A stretch of DNA of 64,000 nucleotides from Listeria kieliensis. Lineage in GTDB: Bacteria; Bacillota; Bacilli; Lactobacillales; Listeriaceae. The position numbers were made by a program, and so were the translations under genes. Below the pieces are notes generated by a model. That model did not search any database. It was not told the origin of the DNA and was given only the letters and a program-made list of their open reading frames with translations. Of this stretch, positions 1 to 8,262 are shown piece after piece; position 1 is the first letter of the stretch, and every line of letters starts with the position of its first letter. The stretch is from assembly GCF_003369925.1 (NCBI RefSeq), contig NZ_LARY01000002.1, positions 496,001 through 560,000 of the forward strand, read 5' to 3'.

Positions 1-250
1 TATCAAAAATCGCGTCGTCATTTATTCCAGCTGGACTCATAACCCCTTTAAAAATCTCTGTCGTTGCTTTCCCAAGTTCTCGCGGACTAAAGATATTAAA
101 AATCGTTGAAAGAATCGCAAATAGGAAAACTACTGAAATAGCAATCGTTCTCGGCTTCATGTAGCCAAGTAGACGCGATAAAGTTTTACCAAAGTTTTTC
201 GGTTTTGAGGTCACTCCCATGCCTCCACCATGACCGTGTCCTGGACTCAT
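1..250 (-). CDS. ABC exporter subunit, N-terminal part (window-truncated)
   Basis: The gene starts at an ATG at 250 and runs off the left edge, so only about 83 N-terminal residues are visible. They begin MSPGHGHGGGMG, a His/Gly-rich stretch, then a basic stretch and the first membrane segment (roughly residues 36-55, IAISVVFLFAILSTIFNIF). The start overlaps the stop of the upstream ABC exporter gene by four bases (ATGA), the usual sign of translational coupling between the halves of a heterodimeric type IV ABC exporter. The order MarR, first half-transporter, second half-transporter matches what I recall for Listeria lmo0606-0608. The nucleotide-binding domain lies outside the window, so membership is inferred from context and the N-terminus. 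Confidence 0.75.
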   Translation of the reverse strand, partial: MSPGHGHGGGMGVTSKPKNFGKTLSRLLGYMKPRTIAISVVFLFAILSTIFNIFSPRELGKATTEIFKGVMSPAGINDDAIFD

Positions 251-1971
251 GCTATCTCCTCCTCTGAAAGTTGCGAACGCATAATTTCTTGATAAATTTC
301 GTTCGATTCTTTAAGTTCTTCGTGTGTGCCGATACCCGCTATTTTGCCTTCATTTAGCACGATAATTTGATCCGCATCCACCACCGAAGTAATCCGTTGT
401 GCCACAATCAATGTGACTGCATCTTCTGTTTCTGGTTTTAACCGTTTTCTAAGCTCAGCATCCGTTTTAAAATCGAGTGCTGAAAAGCTGTCATCAAAAA
501 TGTAAATATCTGGTTTACGAATGAGCGCTCGCGCAATCGCAAGTCGTTGTTTTTGTCCACCAGAAAAGTTATTCCCGCCTTGCTCAACGCGCGCTTGAAG
601 ACCTTTAGAACCGCGCTCGACAAAGTTTTTCGCTTGAGCAATTTCAAGAGCTTCCCAAATTTCTTCTTCTGTAGCATTTTCTTTCCCGTACCGCATATTT
701 GATTCAATATCACCCGTGAATAAAACAGCTTTTTGTGGAACTAAACCGATTTTTTCACGTAAAGCCGCTTGACTCATTTCACGCACATCGATGCCATCCA
801 CTTTGACACAACCCGTTTCGACATCATAAAAACGCGGAATCATATTAATGAGCGTAGATTTCCCTGAACCCGTGCTTCCAATAATTGCCACCGTTTCCCC
901 TGCTTGCGCCTTAAAGGAAATGTTTTCGATAACCGGTTTTTCAGCACCCTCATAGCGGAACGATACTTGATCGAACTCGAGACGTGTTGGCTTTTCACCA
1001 TTTTTCGGTGTGGCAGGATCAATGATCTCAGCTTGCATTTCGAGCACCTCGTTGATTCTTTCAGCTGAAGCCCCTGCACGTGGAATGAAAATAAAAACAG
1101 CTGAAAGCATCATGAAGCTCATCATAATTTGCATCGCATATTGAATGAACGCCATTAAATCGCCGACCATCATACTGCCGTTACTAATAAAATGCGAACC
1201 AATCCAAATGACAGCAATACTAGTCAAGTTCATGATCAGCATCATGATTGGACTCATGAGAGCAAGCAAACGGTTGACTCCAATGGCTGTAACCGCATAG
1301 TCATTGTTGGCTTCTTCAAATTTTGCAAGTTCATCCTTGTTGCGGTTAAACGCACGAATCACTCGAATCCCAGTAAGACCTTCTCGAATCACTCGGTTTA
1401 ATTTATCCATTTTCTTTTGTAAGTTTTTAAACATCGGCATGGCTTTTCCGCCGAGTCCAATTACAAGTAAAAGTAAGATTGGCAATACGACAACGAAAAT
1501 CAATGATAATTTAGCATCATGACTGACGGCCATAATAATCCCACCAATCAACATGATCGGCGCCATTACCATCATCCGTAACATCATATAGATCACATTT
1601 TGAATTTGCACCACATCATTGGTTGTTCTTGTGATAAGCGAAGCCGTTCCAACTTTATTAAATTCTTGCAAAGAAAAGTTTTCGACTTGATTAAAAATTT
1701 TATCTCGTAATTCTCGCCCAAAGCCCATCGAAATTCTTGAGGCAACATAAACAATGATGACAGAAAGCAGTACCGCTCCCGCTGAAATAAGCAGCATGAA
1801 CGAACCCGTTTTCCAAATATAGCTTTTATCGCCTTGTACAATACCTTTATCTACAATGTTGGACATTAAAGTAGGCAAATAAAGCTGACCTAAAACCTGA
1901 ATAAAAGTAAGTAATAGTACGACTGCAATCCCAAGCCAGTAGGATTTTAGCCGTTTCATTAAACGCATCAC
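247..1971 (-). CDS. ABC exporter half-transporter (TMD-NBD), heterodimer subunit
   Basis: This 574-residue protein fuses a six-helix transmembrane domain (about residues 1-310) to an ATP-binding domain. The NBD shows Walker A GSTGSGKST, signature FSGGQKQR and Walker B IYIFDDSFSALD. Walker B is followed by Asp rather than the catalytic Glu (DDS, not DEA/DEP), the usual mark of the degenerate site in asymmetric exporters such as TM287/288 or LmrCD. The partner gene downstream overlaps by four bases, and the upstream marR overlaps likewise. The start is either GTG at 1971 (12 bases from GGAGG) or ATG at 1968; the former has better spacing. Substrate is unknown; with a MarR repressor and a nearby MATE pump, drug or toxic-lipid export is the likely role. 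Confidence 0.9.
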   Translation of the reverse strand: MMRLMKRLKSYWLGIAVVLLLTFIQVLGQLYLPTLMSNIVDKGIVQGDKSYIWKTGSFMLLISAGAVLLSVIIVYVASRISMGFGRELRDKIFNQVENFSLQEFNKVGTASLITRTTNDVVQIQNVIYMMLRMMVMAPIMLIGGIIMAVSHDAKLSLIFVVVLPILLLLVIGLGGKAMPMFKNLQKKMDKLNRVIREGLTGIRVIRAFNRNKDELAKFEEANNDYAVTAIGVNRLLALMSPIMMLIMNLTSIAVIWIGSHFISNGSMMVGDLMAFIQYAMQIMMSFMMLSAVFIFIPRAGASAERINEVLEMQAEIIDPATPKNGEKPTRLEFDQVSFRYEGAEKPVIENISFKAQAGETVAIIGSTGSGKSTLINMIPRFYDVETGCVKVDGIDVREMSQAALREKIGLVPQKAVLFTGDIESNMRYGKENATEEEIWEALEIAQAKNFVERGSKGLQARVEQGGNNFSGGQKQRLAIARALIRKPDIYIFDDSFSALDFKTDAELRKRLKPETEDAVTLIVAQRITSVVDADQIIVLNEGKIAGIGTHEELKESNEIYQEIMRSQLSEEEIA

Positions 1972-2450
1972 TTGGGAATTCCGCCTCCTTCTTCATGATC
2001 TGCTTTGCTGTTCAGATAATCTGTCAGCTTGCTTAGTAGTCGAATCAAAGTCCTCATATCGTCCTCGCCCAGATAATTCTTCATGTCGATAAAACTCTCA
2101 TGAAAGTAATGAATGATCTGATCCGTTAATTTTTCCCCTTTTTCCGTAAAATTGAGGTACGCCGCGCGCTTATCTTCCGGATTTTGAATGCGCGTAATTA
2201 ATCCCTTTTTCTCGAGGGCATTAATCTGTTGCGTCACACTCGGTCTAGAAATGCCCAGCCGTTTACCAATTTCGCTTACGCTCACGCCAAGTTCTGAGTT
2301 ACTAATTCGTATCCCCCGAAACAATGTAAACATGAAGCGAATTTCTGCCTTCGTAAAGCCATCAATATGAAAGTTCATCATTTCCGCTCGCTTAAAATTC
2401 ATAAACGCCCGAATAACCGAATATCCTAATTCACGCTCTTCTGATTGCAT
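1968..2450 (-). CDS. MarR-family transcriptional regulator
   Basis: The 160-residue protein has the MarR winged-helix layout: an N-terminal dimerisation helix, a recognition region around SEIGKRLGISRPSVTQQINALEKKGLITR (about residues 60-90), then a wing with the D-x-R motif (EDKRAAYLNFTEKG) and C-terminal dimerisation helices. It is the first gene of an operon with the two ABC exporter halves, overlapping the first by four bases. An AGGAGG precedes the ATG. A perfect 8-5-8 inverted repeat lies 20 bases upstream of the start and touches the -10 box, which fits autorepression relieved by an exporter substrate. It corresponds in context to Listeria lmo0606, from memory. Confidence 0.9.
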   Translation of the reverse strand: MQSEERELGYSVIRAFMNFKRAEMMNFHIDGFTKAEIRFMFTLFRGIRISNSELGVSVSEIGKRLGISRPSVTQQINALEKKGLITRIQNPEDKRAAYLNFTEKGEKLTDQIIHYFHESFIDMKNYLGEDDMRTLIRLLSKLTDYLNSKADHEEGGGIPK

Positions 2451-2469
2451 TCGACCTTCCCTCCTTTTT

Positions 2470-2515
2470 AATTAGTTTGCCTAACTAATTATATGGAATT
2501 TGAAAAAAAAGTCAA
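2470..2515 (-). promoter_or_regulatory. marR-ABC exporter promoter with MarR operator
   Basis: On the minus strand a -35 TTGACT (2510-2515) and a -10 TATAAT (2488-2493) are 16 bases apart. A perfect inverted repeat AATTAGTT-N5-AACTAATT (2470-2490) overlaps the -10 and the start region. Its size and place are typical of a MarR operator; binding by the adjacent regulator is inferred. Confidence 0.75.
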
Positions 2516-2625
2516 GGGAAAACTTGTTTTTAAAAAACTTTTTTCAAATCGCTCTATACTTTCAAATCTATTTCCCTTATAATGATCCTTTATTACCGAA
2601 AATTTCTAATCAAGGGAGGAAAAAC

Positions 2626-3963
2626 ATGGGGGAAGGAATTCATAAACACATGGGGCTTTATGCACTTGCGTGGCCTATTTTTTTAGAGCAATTTTTACGA
2701 ATTATGATTAACTACGTGGATGTGTTCATGCTTGGTCACTATTCGGATGAGGCCGTTGCCGCAACCGGTGTCGCTAATCAAATCCTCGTGATTTCTGTCA
2801 TTATGTATGGCTTTATCAGCGTTGGCGTTCAAATTTTAGTGGCGCAAATGATCGGAGCAAGGAAGCATGATATGATTGAAAAAATCATCACGAATGGCCT
2901 TATCGTTGCTTTTTTCATTGGTATCGCGATGAGCATCGTTTTTATTTTTCTAAGCGATACCTTCTTGAGGCTGCTTGGCTTAAGCGAAGAACTCGTTCAA
3001 GTTGGCTCGCCGTTTCTTGAAATCATCGGCGGTAGCTCCATCATCATTGCGATCCATTCTTCCATTTTACCCATTTTGCGGGTTCACGGTTACGTTCGTC
3101 AAGCGATGCTTGTTCCCATCACAATTAGCATTATCAACGTAGTCGGGAACTACCTCTTCCTTTATGGTTCACTTAGCTTCCTTGATTTAGGCGTTGCTGG
3201 AGTGGGGATCGCAACCATGGTTGCCAACTTTGTCGGCATGCTACTAGCCATTTGGATGCTCAAAAAGCATATCGGCTATATATTCACGTTCAAAAAGCTA
3301 AAACTTTATTCTAAAAAATTATTGTTTGCTATTTTGAAACTGGGATTGCCATCTGCTGGAGAAAACATGTCCTATGCGGGTTCACAACTTGTCGTCACGG
3401 CGATCATTGCCCTGCTTGGAACTGAAGCCCTCACGACGAAAGTTTACGCATCGAGTGTTAGCCAGTTTGTGGCCTTGTTTGCCATCGCGATTGGGCAAGC
3501 TTCCCAGATCATTATCGGCCGAGCCGTTGGGGCTAAAGAACTGGACCGGGCATACGAACAAGGCTTGCGAAGTTGGAAAATTGGACTTGGCATCGCGCTT
3601 GTCGTGAGCATCTTGCTTTATCTCTTCGCAGAACCTGTGATGAGCCTCTTTACAAGTAATGCGATTGTCATTCAAATGGTCAAACAGCTCTTCTTACTCT
3701 CGATCGGACTGGAATTGTTCCGCGCGACCAATATCATTTTGATCAGCAGTTTGAATGCAACCGGAGATGTTCGCTTCCCGTTCATCGTAGGCCTCATCGT
3801 CATGTGGATTGTCAGCTTGCCGTTTTCTTACTTGCTTGGAATCACAGCTGGGCTTGGCCTTGTCGGTGTTTGGCTAGCTTACTTGATTGATGAAGGCATT
3901 CGTTCCGCTTTAATGTACAAGAGATGGCGCAGCAAAGTTTGGACGCTCAAATCTGTTCTCTAA
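2626..3963 (+). CDS. MATE-family multidrug/Na+ efflux protein
   Basis: A 445-residue integral membrane protein with about 12 helices in two homologous halves. It begins MGEGIHKHMGLYALAWPIFL, and the motif PIFLEQFLRIMINYVDVFMLG is typical of MATE transporters (NorM/DinF superfamily). An in-frame extension to 2500 exists, but the ATG at 2626 has a strong GGGAGGAAAAAC leader and gives the usual family length. It is transcribed divergently from the MarR/ABC exporter operon, so the MarR operator between them could affect both. MATE proteins exchange cations for organic cations or drugs across the cytoplasmic membrane. The substrate cannot be told from sequence. Confidence 0.9.
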   Translation: MGEGIHKHMGLYALAWPIFLEQFLRIMINYVDVFMLGHYSDEAVAATGVANQILVISVIMYGFISVGVQILVAQMIGARKHDMIEKIITNGLIVAFFIGIAMSIVFIFLSDTFLRLLGLSEELVQVGSPFLEIIGGSSIIIAIHSSILPILRVHGYVRQAMLVPITISIINVVGNYLFLYGSLSFLDLGVAGVGIATMVANFVGMLLAIWMLKKHIGYIFTFKKLKLYSKKLLFAILKLGLPSAGENMSYAGSQLVVTAIIALLGTEALTTKVYASSVSQFVALFAIAIGQASQIIIGRAVGAKELDRAYEQGLRSWKIGLGIALVVSILLYLFAEPVMSLFTSNAIVIQMVKQLFLLSIGLELFRATNIILISSLNATGDVRFPFIVGLIVMWIVSLPFSYLLGITAGLGLVGVWLAYLIDEGIRSALMYKRWRSKVWTLKSVL

Positions 3964-3967
3964 TCTT

Positions 3968-4039
3968 ACAAAACTGTCATCCGAATCTGACAAATTGTCA
4001 CTTGATTCGAATGAACCGCAATCGTTCTTCCTTTATAAT
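3968..4039 (+). promoter_or_regulatory. putative VirR-type response-regulator promoter
   Basis: Upstream of the DUF4870 gene are ACAAAACTGTCA (3968-3979) and TTGTCACTTGATTCG (3995-4009), then a -10 TATAAT at 4034-4039 with no good -35. TGTCA recurs 21 bases apart as a direct repeat. The same 15-mer at the same 24-base distance from a -10 occurs before the AnrAB-like operon at 62.8 kb. An activator site replacing the -35 is inferred. Confidence 0.6.
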
Positions 4040-4069
4040 GAAATTACGATAAAGGAAAGGATGATTTTT

Positions 4070-4417
4070 ATGAACAGCCATAAAGTTATGAAGTCGCTCA
4101 GTTATTTCAGCATACTTTTTGCGCCGATTGTAGTCCCACTTTTCATCTGGGTATTCGCAGACGACAAGGAAGTTCAGCATCACGCCAAAACAGCGCTCAC
4201 CACACACGTGCTTCCTGCCATCAGCTTGTTTTTATCTTTTGCGATTTTTTCACTCGTGCAAATCAGTACAGATAGCGCAAACACAGCGGGATTCATTGCA
4301 TTTACGGGCGTCGTTTCCTTCGTCATTTTTTCGATTTTACTTTTCTTTTTCAACATCATTCGTGGCGTTAAAATGCTCGTACATGATGAAGCAGAAAGTC
4401 ATTATATAACCGAATAA
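4070..4417 (+). CDS. DUF4870/YvlA-like small membrane protein
   Basis: A 115-residue protein with three predicted membrane segments (SYFSILFAPIVVPLFIWVF, LPAISLFLSFAIFSLVQI, AFTGVVSFVIFSILLFFFNII). Between the first two is a short charged DDKEVQHHAKTAL region, the pattern of the DUF4870/Tic20-like family. The ATG at 4070 is chosen because GGAAAGG lies nine bases before it; ATGs further upstream lack a ribosome site. From memory, the Listeria counterpart lmo0604 (B. subtilis YvlA-like) belongs to the VirR envelope-stress regulon, and the promoter motif found here supports that. No enzymatic role is visible. A terminator hairpin follows directly. Confidence 0.75.
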   Translation: MNSHKVMKSLSYFSILFAPIVVPLFIWVFADDKEVQHHAKTALTTHVLPAISLFLSFAIFSLVQISTDSANTAGFIAFTGVVSFVIFSILLFFFNIIRGVKMLVHDEAESHYITE

Positions 4418-4422
4418 CCCCT

Positions 4423-4457
4423 AAAAAGAGTCGAAACAGCAAATTCGGCTCTTTTTT
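4423..4457 (+). terminator. Rho-independent terminator after the DUF4870 gene
   Basis: A 12-bp stem AAAAGAGTCGAA / TTCGGCTCTTTT with one G-T pair and an eight-base loop ends in a T run. Confidence 0.85.
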
Positions 4458-4499
4458 GATATACTAAAAACTGGAACAAGAACAGGGAGTGTGACATAC

Positions 4500-4886
4500 A
4501 TGCGCTTTATCTTCGCTTATTTAACCGTATTTATCCTAGGCATTTTTTCTTGCCTTGGCGTAGAAGCGATCCTTTTTGGAAAGCTAGACGCGGAGCTCGT
4601 CTTCGCGGCGATCCTGATTGCGGCACCGCTTGTCCTCGTCGGCGCCACCATCGCAGAAATCTACTATGGCTTCAGCAAGAATGCCAACTGGCAGCGCTTT
4701 GCCTTCTTTGGCTTCCTTTATGGCCTTTTTGCCGTCATCATCATTACTGGCGTGATGCAAGTCGCATCAATGTTTATCGTGATCCTCGTTTCGATCCTAA
4801 GCGGCATCCTCACAGCCTTACTTGCACTAATTTTCTTTACTTTCCGAGGCGGCAAAAAAAGCAGTGGTAAAGCTACGAGGTCCTGA
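4500..4886 (+). CDS. hypothetical four-helix membrane protein
   Basis: A 128-residue protein made almost wholly of four hydrophobic segments (about residues 2-22, 30-55, 65-92 and 95-118), ending in a short basic tail FRGGKKSSGKATRS. No family is recognised with certainty. The ATG at 4500 is preceded by AGGGAG at ten bases; a GTG at 4491 is in frame but lies against the ribosome site. It stands alone between two terminators, on the same strand as the YvlA-like gene. The region is richer in GC than its neighbours, but codon use looks coding. Confidence 0.7.
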   Translation: MRFIFAYLTVFILGIFSCLGVEAILFGKLDAELVFAAILIAAPLVLVGATIAEIYYGFSKNANWQRFAFFGFLYGLFAVIIITGVMQVASMFIVILVSILSGILTALLALIFFTFRGGKKSSGKATRS

Positions 4887-4906
4887 AAAGAGTCTAGGAA
4901 AAAAAC

Positions 4907-4971
4907 AAAAAAGAACAGAATCGTCAAATTCCCATTTTGTAAATGGCTTCATTGACCGATTCTGTTCTTTT
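4907..4971. terminator. long nested bidirectional terminator
   Basis: An outer stem AAAAGAACAGAATCG / CGATTCTGTTCTTTT encloses an inner perfect hairpin CCATTT-TGT-AAATGG. It has A/T tails on both sides and separates the membrane protein gene from the convergent ArsR-family gene. Confidence 0.8.
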
Positions 4972-5032
4972 AGTTTTGGCTAATCTGCTTTATTTTACCA
5001 TTTTATCCCAGCCTCTTGAATGTAGAAAGAAT

Positions 5033-5713
5033 TTATAAACTGATATTAAACTCTTGTTCCAATTTTTCTTTTCCAATTTGAGTAACAACAATTGACCTGC
5101 GAGTAGTACCATTTTTTATCCAACCTAGTTCAAATAGCCTCTTTGTCAGTTTTAAGGCAAATGGTCCAGCAATATGAAATTTACGCTCCGTCCAATCCAC
5201 ATGGTAAGGAATAGATTCTTGCACACTTTTTTTAGAAAGAACTAAACCAAAATTTTGGCACCATTGAAAACCTTTATTAGTTAATTTTCCACTATTCCCA
5301 AGATCTTGAATGTATTCTAAAGTTATTAACGCTTCAGTTAACTGTATCCCTAACTTTCCAGCTACATGACCATAACAAGTACGAGCCAAACTTAACGCTT
5401 GTTTATCAATGGAGTCTTTTAATGAGGATGTTTCAATTGCTGGTGTAAGGTTAGCAATTGCTTCAACAACCTCTACAACTCTTGAATTTGCTATGCGATA
5501 ATATCGGTGTTTCCCCGACTTATGTTTAATCAACATTTCTGCTTTTACTAATTTAGTTAGATGTTCACTCATTGTTTGAGGTGATACATGAGCTATTTGG
5601 GCTAATTCTCCAGCAGGTAATGAGTTCCCATCACTTAGAGCAATCAGTACTGCCATTCTTGTTGGATGGGTCAGTAATGAACTTGTTGAGTAAAGATTTT
5701 TGTAAATAGACAT
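5033..5713 (-). CDS. ArsR-type winged-helix regulator with extra C-terminal domain
   Basis: A 226-residue protein. Residues 1-80 form an ArsR-like winged helix (THPTRMAVLIALSDGNSLPAGELAQIAHVSPQTMSEHLTKL with the wing GKHRYYRI). About 140 further residues carry a conserved-looking CYGHVAGKLG segment. ArsR proteins are usually near 100 residues, so the C-terminal half is probably a ligand-sensing or dimerisation domain, as in long HTH_20/ArsR proteins. No metal-binding Cys cluster (such as CxCxxC) is visible. It is divergent from an NTF2-like gene, with an inverted repeat between them. Coding is AT-rich relative to neighbours, hinting at acquisition. Confidence 0.8.
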   Translation of the reverse strand: MSIYKNLYSTSSLLTHPTRMAVLIALSDGNSLPAGELAQIAHVSPQTMSEHLTKLVKAEMLIKHKSGKHRYYRIANSRVVEVVEAIANLTPAIETSSLKDSIDKQALSLARTCYGHVAGKLGIQLTEALITLEYIQDLGNSGKLTNKGFQWCQNFGLVLSKKSVQESIPYHVDWTERKFHIAGPFALKLTKRLFELGWIKNGTTRRSIVVTQIGKEKLEQEFNISL

Positions 5714-5733
5714 GCAACCACTCCTTTAAATAA

Positions 5734-5769
5734 AGTATAGCATGAATAAATTTCGGCGAGAGCCGAAAT
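5734..5769. promoter_or_regulatory. ArsR-family promoter and operator between divergent genes
   Basis: An extended -10 (TGC TATACT, minus strand, 5734-5742) is followed upstream by a perfect inverted repeat ATTTCGGC-GAGA-GCCGAAAT (5750-5769). It lies between the start of the regulator and the NTF2-like gene. Autoregulation and control of the divergent gene are inferred. Confidence 0.65.
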
Positions 5770-5813
5770 ATTTCTTTGCTAAACTAAAGATAGAAATAAA
5801 GGAGGTGATTGTT

Positions 5814-6224
5814 ATGCATTATTCAGCAAAAGATATTTATGAACTTTGGCACAGGTACGCTCAAAAAAGTAAAACTGAAAAATTGATTGATTTATATCAT
5901 GAACAAGCCGTTTTCGAGAGTCCTTTAGTACTTGCGATTACTGATAACCAAACAGGTATTTTATATGGAAAGGAAGCAATCTATCAATTTTTAACAGAGG
6001 GGGCGAAAAGAAGACCAAATGAGCTCGTAAAATGGTACCGAAAAAAGAACTTTTTCTTAACGAAGGAAAATATGTTAGTTTGGGAATATCCAAGACAAAT
6101 GCCTAATGGCGAACAAATAGATATACTTGAACTCATGGAGCTTAAAGAAGGTAAAATTTGGAATCATAGAATCTACTGGGGATGGCGAGGATTTAAACAA
6201 ATTTCTGATTCTATACTAAAATAA
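5814..6224 (+). CDS. NTF2/SnoaL-like protein
   Basis: A 136-residue protein with the NTF2-like cone-fold pattern: an N-terminal helix (DIYELWHRYAQKSKTEKLIDLYHEQAVFESP) with the typical Y-H-x-A-V-F-E segment, then beta strands ending in KIWNHRIYWGWRGF. SnoaL-like proteins include small hydroxylases, cyclases, isomerases and purely binding proteins, so no reaction is assigned. The ATG at 5814 is chosen because AGGAGGTGATTGTT precedes it; an upstream in-frame ATG at 5742 would cover the operator. Its partner is the divergent ArsR-family gene, which probably represses it. Confidence 0.7.
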   Translation: MHYSAKDIYELWHRYAQKSKTEKLIDLYHEQAVFESPLVLAITDNQTGILYGKEAIYQFLTEGAKRRPNELVKWYRKKNFFLTKENMLVWEYPRQMPNGEQIDILELMELKEGKIWNHRIYWGWRGFKQISDSILK

Positions 6225-6258
6225 TCTAAAATCTAGCATAAAGATGTATTTTCTAATG

Positions 6259-6296
6259 TAGAAAGGAGCTGTGGATTTGATGACAGCTCCTTTCTA
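6259..6296. terminator. 14-bp stem hairpin between convergent genes
   Basis: A perfect stem TAGAAAGGAGCTGT / ACAGCTCCTTTCTA has a ten-base loop and only a short T tract. It lies between the NTF2-like gene and the end of the iol operon and probably terminates both. Confidence 0.6.
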
Positions 6297-6381
6297 TAGC
6301 AATTGATTAATGATAGGGCTAAGAGACACGGCATTTTCAAATACAAAGGAACACGAATCAAAGCCCCCTCTTATTATCCAC

Positions 6382-7248
6382 CTATTTAATCCCAAGTCCC
6401 GCTTTCATTTTCGCAAGTGTTACTTCATTTGACCAATCCGGTCGGTCTGGATAGGCAAACACGGCATTTGTCGCAATGCCATCAAAATTCATCTTGCGAA
6501 GTTCCGCAAATAGCGTATCAAAATCCACTTCACCTTCGCCGATATTGAGATGCTGGTGAATCGTCACATCGGCATCTGGCGGATTAATGATATAACGCAA
6601 TCCAAAAGCCGCTTTATGATTGAGCGTATCCGCAAAAAGTACATGCGCAAGCAAATCTCCAGCTTCTTCAAAGTGCTTCGCTACATCGCCAATCCCATCA
6701 TCATAATAAAAAGCATGTGCCGTTGAATAAACATATTTGATCCAATCTTTATCCAGCGCTCGAATCATCCGGATCGCTTCTGTATTCGTTTCGATGAAGT
6801 CATTGGGATGAGCTTGCAAGTTCAGCTTGATGCCTTCTCTCTCAAATAGCGGGATCAACTCGTCCATGGAGCGAAGAAAAGCCGCTTCACTTTCTACAGG
6901 CATCCGTTTATTGCCACTAAATTCAGTGTTCATTAAATCAACACCTAGCTCGGAAGTGATTTCGATGGAGCGCTTCCAGTTACGAACAGCCGCTTTTCGT
7001 TCTTCCTCGTTCGGCGAGGACCATTGCTGAACTGGAAGTACAGATGAAATCTTAACACCAGCATCTTTTGTGTAGCGCTTCAAATCTGCAATCAATTGTT
7101 TATCCACTTTGGGATACTCATAAAACCAGATGAAATCTTTTCGCGGTGAAAGCTCCAAGTACTCATAGCCAAGTCTTGCTACATGTTCAACCGTGTCTCG
7201 CAAATTTGTATTGTCCCGGTAATGGGACGGATCATAAGCAAGTTTCAT
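6382..7248 (-). CDS. iolH: IolH-like sugar phosphate isomerase/epimerase
   Basis: A 288-residue TIM-barrel protein of the AP-endonuclease-2 (xylose isomerase-like) superfamily, beginning [20 protein letters not shown]. Metal-binding positions appear in [29 protein letters not shown] and the C-terminal [11 protein letters not shown]. Length matches B. subtilis IolH (about 289). It is the last gene of the iolA-B-C-D-J-H operon. The ATG at 7248 follows GGGAGG at eight bases; an in-frame ATG further upstream lies before the ribosome site. The exact reaction of IolH is not settled; context supports a role in inositol isomer use. Confidence 0.8.
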   Translation of the reverse strand: MKLAYDPSHYRDNTNLRDTVEHVARLGYEYLELSPRKDFIWFYEYPKVDKQLIADLKRYTKDAGVKISSVLPVQQWSSPNEEERKAAVRNWKRSIEITSELGVDLMNTEFSGNKRMPVESEAAFLRSMDELIPLFEREGIKLNLQAHPNDFIETNTEAIRMIRALDKDWIKYVYSTAHAFYYDDGIGDVAKHFEEAGDLLAHVLFADTLNHKAAFGLRYIINPPDADVTIHQHLNIGEGEVDFDTLFAELRKMNFDGIATNAVFAYPDRPDWSNEVTLAKMKAGLGIK

Positions 7249-7365
7249 ATGTAATTCCTCCCTATTTACAATCATTTAAAAATCTTCATCACAGACATTG
7301 CTTTTAATTCAGCTAAAACTTGATTGCTCGTTTTGACGCTAAGATACCCATTCTGCATTTTTATA

Positions 7366-8244
7366 TTAGCTTCTTTTTGCCGCCATTTCACTTACTCGAT
7401 TTACCGAGCCAAATTCGCGCATTTTTTCTTCCACGACTTCTTCGATCGTAACAAGGCTTGGCAATGTAAGCGCACGTGGTTCAAAAACCTCTGGATTTTC
7501 CGTAAGCGTTTCCGCCATTTTCTTTCGCCAAGCGAGATTACATTCCGTATTGATATTAATTTTAGCGTGCCCCAGTGCGATCGCTTTTTGGATTTGCTGT
7601 GACGGAATACCCGATGCCCCGTGCAAAACAAGCGGAACGCCCGCTTCCTTACTGATCGCTTCCATTTCAGCAAAGCCTAATTTCGGCTCGCCTTGATATT
7701 TTCCGTGGACAGAGCCAAGTGCTGCGGCTAGTGCATCCACCTTTGTGCAAGAAACAAGCTCCACGCACTCATTCAAATCAGCATATTTGATTCCACCAAC
7801 GAGCCCATCTTCCATTCCACCGACAGAGCCGACTTCCGCTTCCACGGATACCCATTTTGAATGCGCATAATCAGCTACCTTTTTCGTATTTTGGATGTTT
7901 TCCTTTATCGGAAGATGCGAACCGTCATACATGACGGAACTGAAACCCGCATCAACAGCCGCAAAGCAGCGTTCGACACTTTGCCCGTGATCCAGATGTA
8001 GCACAACCGGAACCGTGATCTTCATTTCTTCCATCAAATGGTCGACCATCCCCGCAATGGTCTTAAACCCGCCAAGATAGTCAACCAGCCGGTCAGAAGC
8101 AGCCACAATCACCGGGGAATCCAAGCGCTCTGCTGTCCGCAGAATCGCTTGAATCCAGATGAGGCCATTAATATTGAATTGCCCCACCGCGTAGCCATTT
8201 TCTCTTGCATCCTTCAAACAATGATTCAATGAAACAAAAGCCAT
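7366..8244 (-). CDS. iolJ: 6-phospho-5-dehydro-2-deoxy-D-gluconate aldolase (class II)
   Basis: A 292-residue class II (zinc) aldolase. Zinc and catalytic residues are visible as HLDHG (His83/Asp85/His86), VEAEVGSVGG, GSVHGKYQG and LHGASGIP. In the inositol pathway it splits DKGP into malonate semialdehyde and dihydroxyacetone phosphate. It sits fifth in the iol operon between iolD and iolH, which sets it apart from glycolytic FbaA. A second class II aldolase occurs at 33.1 kb in a PTS operon. There are 117 bases before iolH but no clear terminator between them. Confidence 0.88.
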   Translation of the reverse strand: MAFVSLNHCLKDARENGYAVGQFNINGLIWIQAILRTAERLDSPVIVAASDRLVDYLGGFKTIAGMVDHLMEEMKITVPVVLHLDHGQSVERCFAAVDAGFSSVMYDGSHLPIKENIQNTKKVADYAHSKWVSVEAEVGSVGGMEDGLVGGIKYADLNECVELVSCTKVDALAAALGSVHGKYQGEPKLGFAEMEAISKEAGVPLVLHGASGIPSQQIQKAIALGHAKININTECNLAWRKKMAETLTENPEVFEPRALTLPSLVTIEEVVEEKMREFGSVNRVSEMAAKRS

Positions 8245-8262
8245 TCGGGTTCCCCCTTTTCC

